From Euptelea pleiosperma (lineage: Eukaryota; Streptophyta; Magnoliopsida; Ranunculales; Eupteleaceae), in the NCBI GenBank assembly GCA_035048495.1, contig CM068549.1, forward strand, positions 11,828,000-11,891,999: DNA of 64,000 nt, written 5' to 3'. Of the stretch, positions 47,501 to 59,500 are shown piece after piece. The position numbers and the translations under genes were made by a program. The notes beneath the pieces are model-generated. The model was not told the origin of the DNA and ran no database searches. It saw only the letters and a list, made by a program, of their open reading frames with translations. Every line of letters starts with the position of its first letter. Within the stretch, counting starts at the first letter, position 1.

Positions 47501-50500
47501 ACTCAGATGTAACTCCCGAGTCCTTGTTTTAACCATCATATCGTCTATATATACCTCCATCGTCACGCCAATCATATCATGGAACATCTTATTGACGAGA
47601 CGTTGATAAGTAGCTCCCGCATTCTTGAGACCAAAAGGCATCACTCTGTAACAAAAGACGCCCCTATCAGTCGTAAAGGCCGTCATCTCCTGATCTGGCT
47701 CATACAGAGGGATCTGATTATAACCCGAATACCCATCCATGAAAGATAAAATCTCATATCCCGAGGTCGCATCAACCAGTTGATCAATCCTCGGCAAGGG
47801 ATATGGATCTTTAGGGCAAGCCTTATTTAAGTGTGTGAAGTCTATGCAGACTCTGATCTTCCCATTCTTCTTCGGAACCGCCACTATGTTGGCTAACCAC
47901 TGTGCATTGTTGACTTCGCAGATGAATCCGGCCTCCAGGAGTTTATCAATCTCTTCCTGGACTGCCTGCTGCTTTTCTGGGGCAATCCTCCGAGGTCTCT
48001 GTTTCACAGGTAAATGATCTCTATTTACCTGTAAACGATGGCAAGAAATGTCGGGAGATATACCCGGCATATCGTTGAATGACCATGCAAAAACATCCAT
48101 ATAAGATTTCAGAAAATCAGTGTAGGATATCTTTTCTTCGACAGATAAACCAGCCCCGATATAAGTATACTTTGGGTCTTCCTTACTACCGAGATTAACC
48201 TGATCAGTCTCCTCAACCGCGGGACTCGTCCTTTGCTCAATCATATCATTATCATCTTCCCGGCTCAGCGCAGTCTGCTCCAGACTTGCCGGGATGCGCT
48301 CTGACTGCTATTTTTCTGTAACTACGGATGAAGTTCCCTTTCCATGATGATCCTCCTGGATTGGGACCTGCTTTGATTTCAAGGCCATGGCATAACATTT
48401 GGCAGAGATGGCCTGATCTCCCTTGAGTTCCATAATCCCGTGAGCAGTCGGGAATCGGAATAACTGATGATAAGTTGACGGTACGCCCTTTACTTCATGT
48501 ATCCACCCTCTCCCCAAAATGCCGTTGTAAGGGGATGGTGTATCTAGCACAAGAAATTCGACCATAGACGTGATCGGTCCCGTCTTTACTGGCAGAATTA
48601 TTTTTCCCATTGCATATTCTCTCTGGCCATTGAATCCGACCAAGGGAACATTGCTTTGGATGAGATCTGATGGGTTAAAACCCATCTTCCGATAAGCTTC
48701 TGCAAATAGAATTTCTGCTGAGCTTCCGGGATCAATTAACAGACGCTTTACCTCATAATTACCCACAGGCAAAGTGAGTACTAGCGCATCCGAATGTGGA
48801 TGATCTACTCCCACGAGATCTTTATCGGAGAAGAAAATGGCTGCGTCAGTGCTTTCCATCATTTCCACGGGATCTGTTATTCTAGGTCCCATTGATAGGT
48901 GCAAGATCTCATTCAGGTGTTCGACCTTCCTGATTTTAATCCTGTCCACCCTCTCCGTCTCTCCACGGGATAGTTGCCGTCCTCCCCCGTGTATAACATC
49001 AATTACCAACCCGCGTTCTTGCTGTTTCACGGGGTTCTTATCTTTCTTGAGAACCTCGGCTCCAGCTACTGCCCCAGTCGTGCTGGCAATGAACTGTTGC
49101 AAAAAGCCTTGGTTAATCAGGTCCTCAATCTTATGTTTCAGCGCCCAGCATTTATTGGTTATGTGCCCTGCTTCTTGGTGGAAGGCACAGAACAGATTCA
49201 TATCTCTATCTCCCTTCAAATCCGGCCTCATTGGTCTGGGATATTGAAGATACTTCTCGTTCTTAATCAGATCAAATATCTGACTAACTGTCTTGTTCAA
49301 GGATGTAAAAATCCTCTTCTCTCGACGGGGATACTGTCCAGTGCTCCCCGACTTCTCTGGTATCTTCACGGGAATCTCTGCCGCCGTGATAATCTCAATT
49401 GCAGCCTTCTGCTTTCCCTTCGAAATTTTGCTGGAGGTTGGGGCCTTCTTCACCTCATTCACAGATATAGCCACTCCTTGGCCTCGCTGGAGTGTGTCGT
49501 TCTCAAGTTTAGAGTATTTCTCAACTCGAAGAAACAGGGCTTCCATACTCACTGGCCTATTCTTCGTTAGAGACATGTATAGTCCAGAACTTGTGGATAA
49601 TGCCTTGCGAAAAGCTGTAACGGCATGCTTATCATCACAGTCTTCCACTGTGGTCATGAGAGTACGGAATCTCTTTGTAAAATCTCGCAAGGTTTCTTTC
49701 TGATCACAATGTACATTAAATAGTACATCGACATCGTTCTTATGTAATCTGTTGCAAGAATATCGAGTGATGAAGAGAGTACTTAACTTGGTGAAGTCAG
49801 AAATGGTTCGGGGGGTTATTTGGTTAAACCAGATCAACGCATCGTCGCTTAAAGTAGAAGGGAACATCCTGCAGAGGAGTTCATCTTGAAACTCCCACAT
49901 CGTCATCGCCTTTCTGAAGCGAAGTATGTGATTCACAGGATCTGTCTCTCCTGTGAATATCGAAAATTTGGGATAAGAGAAAGATTTTGGGGCACGGTAC
50001 CCCTGTATCTCTTCTGTAAAAGGAGAATCTCTGGGAATTCTCGTTGCCATCGCTGTCATTTTATCAGCCAATGTTTCCTTCTTTCCCATCATCTCAGCTA
50101 CCAGATCAGCTATCTGCTTCCTGGTTTCTGGCTGAATATGATCCGAGCTTCGCTGGCAGGAAGACTCGGCTTTATGACGCTTCTCTGGAAGCGGAATTTG
50201 GGAATCTCCACGTCTACTACGTGGATTCCGCAAGACAGATTCCTCTGAATTTGATCTGTCCGAATGGAAATGACTTTTCTCATGGTGACTATGCCCGGCT
50301 GTACCAGATATATAGCCACCGGTTCGTTCAGCAGTCATCCGCTGCTTCAACTCCTCATTCTCTTCGCGCAATTGGGCAATCATCTTCTGCTGATTATCCA
50401 ATTCTCTCGCTCTTCTGCCTTCCGTAATAGCATCTCTGAGATCGCTAGTTGGGTTCTTCTCTCTTCCACTCCTGAGACCTGTGCGTCTGGTATCCACCAT

Positions 50501-53500
50501 TGTTCGAATCGAATATCTCTTAGAACGGAAAACTTCTAGTCGTTTCCCACAGACGGCGCCAAAAGATGTGGGGGAAAAATATCTGATCTAACCCACACAA
50601 TCTTCGAGGTCAGACGATTCGGATTATGGTGATGATCGGACGACTCTGATGCTCCAGGATGAAACTGCTTTCTCCTCTGCGAAGGATAGGATGATCTCCA
50701 GATGAGATTTGGTTGTACCTGTTGACAAGGCTCCGACGCTCAAGTCAGCTTAGGAAATGTAACAGGTTTCAAGAAAATAGTAAAAAGGTTTCAGAGTTTA
50801 GGCTATCTGGATCTGGAGAGCAAGATCCTCTTCTCAATCCTGAGGGTCTCATATTTATACCCTTAGAACTGGTCGTGACTCACCTTCCACGTGTCTAGTC
50901 GTTATCAGTCAATGATGACTCGGATAAATTCTGTTATAAAACAGAATCTTATGGTTATATCTTGACTTCCTTGATTCTGTTATACCTGAAATAACTGAAA
51001 TGACACTGAGGTGGCATCCTTCGTGTCAGGTATTCAGATAAGGTGATGTCGAATTCGTGATAGTTCAACTAGCTGCTATGTGGCCAATATTCATTAGTTA
51101 AGAAATCGATTGTATTCAGAATACTTACCTCGTACTTAAGAGATCCTGCCACGTGAATTATTTGACATCATCTGGCTTTGCCGGGATGATATTGAAATAG
51201 ATCCCGTCAATTAAGTTTGATGACCTTGTCGGGATAAATGCATCCAGCCAATAATGTGACCTTGCCGGGATAATATCCCGGGAAGAGATGCTGGATTTCC
51301 CGGGATGATATACTTGAGTTGCCAGGATGAGTTCCCGGGATGACATGTTTGGAGTTTCCGGGATGATATACTTGAGTTGCCAGGATGAGTTCCCGGGATG
51401 ATATGTTTGGAGTTCCCGGGATGATATACTTGAGTTGCCAGGATGAGTTCCCGGGATGACATGTTTGGAGTTCCCAGGATGATATACTTGAGTTTCCCGG
51501 GATGAGAACCTTGAGTTCCCGGGACGAGATTGTAAAAGATCCCGTCAAGTAGGTCTGGTGATCTTGCCGTGATAAGATTGTAAAGATCTCGTCAAGCCAG
51601 TAGATCTCGGCGGGATGAGACTCATCAATATGTCGGGCAAGATTGAATACTTCCCGACATATTAAAGGCTGAGACGTTAATATACTCTGTTAGCATCACT
51701 TCCATGTGTCAATCATTCAATCCTGACACGTGGCATTTCCAAGTAATGGAAATCGTGTGACACGATGGGCAATTTATGGCTCCTGATGATGATTCCAGCG
51801 CATTAACTCTCGCGTGTTGTCTTCTAACACGCGTCATGTATTCGAAACCGCACGTGCTAAGCCAGAGATACGTGTCCAATTTTGACTTGCTGGAAAATAC
51901 GGCACCCACAATTTTCTTTAAAAAAAATCGAGGCTTACCCCTTGCAAGGAGGCAAAAAAAACCTTATATGCTCCTCGTGCTTTTTAAAACATTGTATATA
52001 TATATAGGATAGAATATAAAACCTGTTTCGAGGTAATAGCTATACATAAGAATAAAATGAATAGTATATAAATAATTGCCAAAAGTATGGAAATAAGATG
52101 AGTTGAGATTTGTGCAAACTAATAGGGTTATTGATGCGTGTCCGGCATGTATGTCATGCAAGTTGGACATATTAAATTCTTTTATGAGGAAAACTATGGA
52201 CAGTTCTGTATTGTTGAGTGGCAGGTCTTCAGTTCGAATTCTATTTTGCACCTTTGAGTTACTGATCTTGGTTGAAAACAGGCTTACTCGGTGGCAGTAC
52301 CAAATATTTACACCTTTGAGATACTATTCTTGTTGAAAACAGGCTTATCCAGTGGCAACACCAAAAGTTTTGCAAGATGGCAGCTTGATAAGTCGGTAAA
52401 ATCTGTAGTTGTTGATACCACTGACCTGGATTCAAAACCGGTCTTCACCACTTAGCCCATTATCCACTAACTTGCTTGCCTACCAAAAGTATTAAAAAAA
52501 GGAGAAGAAAAAATGTTGATAAGAGGGCAAATATATAATAGTTAGTGCATGTAGTCCATGTAGGAAATTGGTGTTAATTGATACCTTTTGTACTCAACAA
52601 GTGGCTAGATCATTGGACTTCTAAGTAATATGAATAAATGTGACATCCAATTCAGGCTCAGCTTATGGATATAATTTAAGAAATTCACACAGCGGCGAGG
52701 ATCCCTAACCTTCTTAGAGACCATGGAATTACTAAATTGATTTTAAAATGGAATGAAAGGAAAAAGACGGAGGCAAACTTGACAGTCTACAATTTTCTTT
52801 TTTGCAATTTGTAGCATTCAAAGGCATTTCTTTTTGTAAAGAATTATGCACAACATCAAGAATAACTAAGTATTGTATATAAGTATTCTCTCCCCTTAAT
52901 CCATGAAATAGGACTTGGAAATTGCAGGCCCTATTGCCACTATTTACAAATCAATAAAGGAAAAACGTCTTATAAGTACTGTAAGACCTAACCAATGTTT
53001 GTGTTTGTTTCAGGGTTCTCCCCTTATTTAATGATATACATACTCATGCAACAAAAAAAAAGACCTAACCGATGTTGCTTATAAACGTCATGAGTATGGC
53101 TATCACACTTAGAATTGAGGTGTTAAGCACAGGTATTGCACCCATCTCAAAGTGTCTGGGTAGCATAAGTATTAAACAATAGTGGTAACTCATGGTACGA
53201 AAACCTTACATTTTAATTTCGAAATGTAAATAGTTTAGTGATGAAAAAGTTGCAGTTGTCCGTTTTAAGTGAGCTCCCTGATCAATTTCATTATTATCAT
53301 TTTCACTGATTATCACTGAAAAAGGTCCATGTGTTTGCAAACCTCACCCTCTCTCTCCATGTGTCACGTTTCAGCCCATAGCTCCCTACCCCGTGGAAAA
53401 AAGAGGCACATATTCATTTTCTAAATAGAAAAAATGCTAAAAGAATCCAGCCTCATTTCGCCACATGGTGAGGCTATTAGGATGAAATTGGACACATGGA

Positions 53501-56500
53501 GAGAGGTGAGGTGGCGAACATGTGGGACCTTTTTTCGCCGCCACCTATCCTGCCTCATTGGTTTGGAAGTCTAAAATTCCGACCAAAGTGGCATTCTTCA
53601 TGTGGGCAGCTTCTCTGGACAAGATTCCGACTGTTGATCACTTGATCTCTAGAGGGATTGTTATTGTCGACTATTGTTGCATGTGTAGGCATAGTGGGGA
53701 GTCGGCTCACCATTTGCTGCTCCATTGTGATGTAGCGTGGGAGGTGTGGTCAGCTTTCCTAAAGGAATTTGGGGTGATGTGGGTTATGCTGGGAGCGCTT
53801 ATGGATCTTCTGCTTTGTTGGCGGAATCCAGCTGTCTCTAAAAGGGGTTGTATTCTGTGGAATCTTCTCCTGTTTGCGATTTGGTGGGGGCTTTGGAATG
53901 AAAGGAACCAGCGAGCCTTCGAAGGAAAGAGCAAAGACTTTACCTCAATCATCCTCAATATCAAGGGCCTAGTTTTTCTATGATCTAAGATGTTTACGGA
54001 GGGAGTGTAAAGGTCCATTTTTTGAAGACTTTGTTTTCAGATGGGACCTCCTTTGTCTTAGGGATGGATGTTAGACGGGGGTCCCATGTTTCTCCCTTTC
54101 CTTGTCCGGTGTCCTACTTTGTGGAGGTCATCTCGACCTCACAAGCAGCGCCTTTGTTGTATTTTGGCTCCTTTCAATAGAATTTTCACTTATCAAAAAA
54201 AAAAAAAAAAACTCGACTGTGGAGACTCTCTTCACTGTGTAGAAACATTTTCTATATATATGCAGCTTAGGTAGTCAATGATACATATTTATCATACATA
54301 TATATTCCAATAGATTCGTCACACAACTCCCTGTATCCAGTTCCAATAATTTTCAGTTTCATTTATTGTAGACTGCTGATTCTGAGTTGCAAACTATACA
54401 GAAGAGCATGGGTTTTAGGTCAACTTTCTTCATGGCATTTTCTCCTCATTTTTTACTCAAAGGCAAGACACAAAATTAGTGTCCTATCAATGGACTCATG
54501 GTCAACTATTAGACATGTTTGTTTTATAGTAAATCACATCTACTTGCTCAATGCTACCATCCATGCTCAAGTTTTACAATCAGCAACCTTGCGGCTTAGG
54601 TGCGCTTTATCCATATCCATCCCACCAAATTATGATATTTAGGAAGGATTTAACTTACATATTTGAGTACAATTAATTTCAAGTAAAAAATTTAAAAGAG
54701 ATAAATATTCAACTAACCACTCACTTGGTCTATCGACAAAAGTGCTTGTAGCGCACCCAATTCCCACTTCCTTGATATGATGATATACTTTATATTCCTG
54801 AGAATTTTTGAAGTATTGGATCTTTGTCGTCTATGTTGTGTATCTCATGTTTGATAATCTGTTTCTATTTTTTTGATAAGTGACAATCTGTTGTTTTCAG
54901 GTCAAGCTTCTCACAGATTCTGAACCTTTAGAAGCAAGAGCAGAAGCCGTAGTGCTTCTTAGGCAGTTGGACTTCCCCGTTAGTACTGCACCTCTTTTGC
55001 TATTTTTGTTTATTCACTTTATTCGCATTATTTACTTGGTTAACATGTTAGACATATTGCATAAGTAGTGCAGAGTATTTAAGGAGTATAAACTGGAATT
55101 ATCCATGGTGAGCATTTGCAGAATATTATTGATGGGTAGAATTTTATTCTTTCTTTTTGCTTCATTTAATGTTAGATACTGATGTGCAAATTATAACATG
55201 AATTTGTCATATTTTTACAGGTGGACAGCTTAAAGGAAAAGCTACTTGAAAAGTTAGAGCACTTCCTCGTGGACCTTCATCTTGAACCCAGCGAGGTAGA
55301 GACTACTGCATTGAATTCTGATGAACCTTCTAAACTAGGAAAGTTTTCAGATTCCGTTCCAGATATGCCTCCTGAGGCTACACAACAGGTAGGACTCTTA
55401 ATGTTTTCATGTACCTTTTCTCTGTCCTAAGATCTTAACAAATTAACTTAGGTGTAGAGTAATCTCCGTGTGACTGTTTTTTGATGTCTCTGAGTGGACA
55501 TCATTTTACTAAGAATTAATGGTTCGAAGATTTGTCTGCTTCAACAAGTTTCCCTTTGAAATGTGAGCAAATTTGTTAATGTATTTCTCTAGAAAATTTT
55601 CTAACGCTACCTCTGCCACATTATTCTAATGGTCATGATCTTGGTAACATTTCTCTCTTTTTGTTGGACTTAGTATGTTCACGGTTATGTCCTCCAATGT
55701 GAAAGTTCAAAGGTATATTTACAGTGTGCAATACAAGATCTGATAAAATGAGATGAACCTAATTCGCTGATGATTCTGGTTCTTCATTACGGAGATTGAC
55801 TTGCTTTTAACAGATTCTGGTCCTTCATTATGGAGATTGACTTGCTTTTTAACAGATTTTAGCAGATATATGATAAGAAGACTCATTGAAGCCTTTAAGC
55901 TGATGTGTCGTAGAACTTGGAAACCTGCTGCTAATCTATTTTCAGTTTTCTATATAGTGATTTCTAGAGATTTTGGGTGGTTTAGATTCTATATAATTAG
56001 CAGGTTATATGATTCCCAAGAATTCTCTCAATATTCCTTACATATAAAGTTTGCCTGTCTAGATGGTAGATCCAGGAAAATGTTAATCAACCATGTGGAT
56101 TTTCTCCAATCCTTCACACATTACTGAACAAGCATCCTTATAGATGTTTCATAATCTCTGTATGGCTCTCAGTTGCATTTGATTTTGACTTTTTTGTGCC
56201 ACCTGCAATTTTTCTCTTTTCTTTAACCTTTTTGTGTCCTTTTGGTGTTTATACACTATACATTGAATACCGCTGTGATCTTTAACGAGCATCCTTAGCA
56301 GAATTCGTGATCTGATAATGCTAAACTCATATTTGGAGATGATAATCACTGCAGGGTATTGGTGTAACTTTTGACTAAGATTTCTAAATTGTAGTTCCAT
56401 TTAACAAAAGGATTTCTGTTAATGGATTTGTTGCAAGGAAGCTTGTTTCAATTACTTATGTTCACAAATCTGCAGCTATTTTATTGACCAGACTCTTGCA

Positions 56501-59500
56501 TCATAGTCCATCTAATTTAATTCTATGCACTTAGGCTTCCATTCATGAGTTTGCGGAGGCTGTCCGTGCTTATCGAGTAATATTTCCTAATTCAGAAAAG
56601 AAGCTCACTGAACTTGCACGAGACCTGTTTACCAAGTATGGTTTAGCTGTAATTGTTTTTTTTCTTAGTCATTTACACCAGTCTTGATGTTTCATCTCTT
56701 TGCCACTGAATCTGAAAGCTGCTTTCATTGTACTTATGGATTGTAATTGAACATTGTTTTTGGAGGCACTTTGAAACTATTCAGCATCGTATAAAGAAAA
56801 AGATTTCTTCATCAGATCTATTGGCAATGCTCCGTAAGTACTTTTTTTCATAATACATCTATTGTTGCATCATCACTTTAAACATCATGGTTTTATACTG
56901 TGAATGCTATTCTATTTGTTAGTAACAAGTATTTGTTTTCTTGTTCTTTTTCTTTTAATGATCTAAGCCACCCTTTTTTTCTGTTTCATGTTGTTTACTG
57001 TTTTCATACTTTCATCAAATTTCTTCTGCCAACTGTTACTGTCTTTAAATTGACTAGAGGGACGTCATGTGCAATGCACGTGCACCTTACACGTGGCAGC
57101 ACATTACACGTGGCAGATTCTTAGAGACCACTGACCACATGGATGTTTGGCCCATCCCTAGGTGGACCTACATGCAAAAAATCAGCCTGATTAGTGATTT
57201 ATAAGCATCAATTGGAGTCATTTTCATGGGTTGATTTTTAACCATCAAATTTGAGCATTACTATTTAGTACATTTTTGGCCAATGAAAAAAAGACACCAC
57301 CATGCACTTCCATGGACCTTGGACCATGTGATCATTGCCTTTTAATAATGGGTAAGTATGGGTAACATTTAATCAACTTTTTTTCCCTTTTTTTTTTTGT
57401 AAATATTGAATTTTGACACCAAATAATTGGTACCGCGTTTATGCCACATGGAACAATCTTAGAAACCACTGACTGTATGGATGTTTGGACCATCCCTAGG
57501 TGGACCAACATACCAAACGTCATCCTGATTAGTGATTTCTATCCGTTGGATTAGAGCCTTTTTCTTGGTTTATGTTTAACCGTGGATTTCGAGTATTAGG
57601 ATCCAAAGGTTTGAAATCACTAATTGGGCCAATTTTGTTACGTAGGTCCATCTAGGGATGGGCCAAACATCCATATGGTCAGTAGCCTTTAATATTGTGC
57701 CAGGTGGCTCGCACTGTAGGTCCATCATCAACTTTGATGGTGGACACCATCATCTAATTTTTTCCTGGAACAGGGTTAAGGTGCCATGTGGGGTGTTTAA
57801 TTAATGCTTTAACAGTTGAGTTGAAATGTGAAAATGTTGAATGACCAAAGCACCCTTATAAAATAAAAAATTTTAAAAAACGAGAGAAGCAATGTTTGTC
57901 AATTTTAAGGAATTTGGGGATTATAGTTGGAATAATGGAAAAAATAAAGAGAAAAGCCTTGAGTGAGCTACAGGATGACGTGTGCTTGCAGGGGTGACGT
58001 GTTTGACACCAAAAAGACTGAAGAGCCCGTTCTATGTGAATAGTTTAAAGAACACAAAAGAAGCAAAACAGGGGTATTTTTCGGATATTTGGGTTTAGCG
58101 TGAAGCACGCAAGAAGGGCCCTCGTCCATTAATAAGTAGAATAGATTTTATTTTTTTCGTTTTCTTTGGATCAATGATACCTGTTGTCAATTGTTTCTTC
58201 CTTGCACAGACATGGTACCCACATCTATATATATTTGACAACTACGTGAATTGGATATTCATCTTCACAAGTCATTGCCAAAATTGCTCCTTTTTCTTTT
58301 CTTCTTTCTTTTTAGGACTGCATATGCTGTACTTATCAGCTATTCTAGGTTAAATATACAGTGAGCAAGCAGATATATTTTTATGAGAAATATTACATGT
58401 AAAACCGTATTATGGTTTGCAGAATATCCATTCAATATATAATATTTCCAAAAATTGCAGAAAAGGTAGGGCTGTAAGTGGGCCTGGATTTTAGGTCAAT
58501 ATGGTTTGGGTTAGGCTTGCGTTGCACCTACAAGCCCATGGAATTGGCACAGGCCGAGTTTGCATGGTCTAACAGACCCAACCGTGGCTGTAAATTTTTC
58601 CATCCGCAAGATAAAAGTGGTATTTCTTTTATCAGGTTAAAATCAATGTTGTTGATACAAGTCATCCTTTGTCTCATTCATCTCTTGTACTAAAACAATT
58701 AGAGAGAGAGAGAAAATTACATTGCCAATCAGAGAGAGTGAGAGAGAGAGAGAGAGAGCATCTATTTGGTTGTTCCATTCCATCTATGGTCGTTGGTATC
58801 TCCTAAAGAGATCTAGGAGATGAATCGAGTTGCTCCAAAGGCTCGGATCAAAACGGCCAGTTATTAACGTAACCTCTTGTCAACTTGACTCGTTTGGCTT
58901 TCGTCTTCTAGCTTCTGAACGCACCAAACCTGTGCTGAAAAATAAACCTACAAGCAAGAAAGAGGGAAGGAAGGTGTTGTCTTCACCGTTAAAATCGGCG
59001 GACCACCGGCCAACCGCCCATCCACCCTTATTAAAGAACAAATAGGAGATCGACCCACCTTGCATCCTCACGGAGAAACAAGAGGAAGCAATGATCACAT
59101 TGGAACCACTATGGGATAGGATGCTAAAGCAGATCTCAACATGACACCGAATAAGCTGATCTCAAAAAGATGCAACTCATACATGCCTGCTTTTGGTTTA
59201 TAGGATACTAAAACAGAACATGACATCTCGTTCCGTCTCATTGTATCAGTAAGCTGGCGGAACGAGACGAATCGATCAAAACGAAACAAAACGAATGGAA
59301 AAAACAATATATGTCACGATAAATTAAACCATTTTCTAATGCTCAAGTATGCTACAAACTTTTTTTTAGCATTTATATATGCTATAAAATACACACATCA
59401 TGAAAATAAGCTTTAAAACTAGTTTTATTACTTAAATTAAGCTTTTAGCACAAGACGATACATTCCCCAATGTATCGTCTCGGCACTACCGGAACGAGAC

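Larger units (their letters stand above)
40296..51910 (-). mobile_element. Complete Tat-type Ty3/gypsy retrotransposon
   Basis: An 11.6-kb element in minus orientation inside VPS51 intron 6. The two LTRs (40296-41697 and 50567-51910) begin TGTGGGGG and end CACCCACA. They are flanked by the same 5-bp ATTTT at 40291-40295 and 51911-51915. Parts in element order: 5' LTR, primer site, gag-protease, in-frame UAG, pol, 93-bp tandem array, antisense spliced ORF, polypurine tract, 3' LTR. Two RNase H domains in pol and the antisense ORF place it in the Tat lineage, near Retand-type elements. Both main ORFs are open, so it may be autonomous or recently so. Confidence 0.92.

Noticed and set aside
46482..49703. 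Plus-strand frames of 90-198 codons opposite gag-pol
   Set aside because: They are shadows of the conserved minus-strand gag-pol, with no motif, promoter or splice sites of their own.
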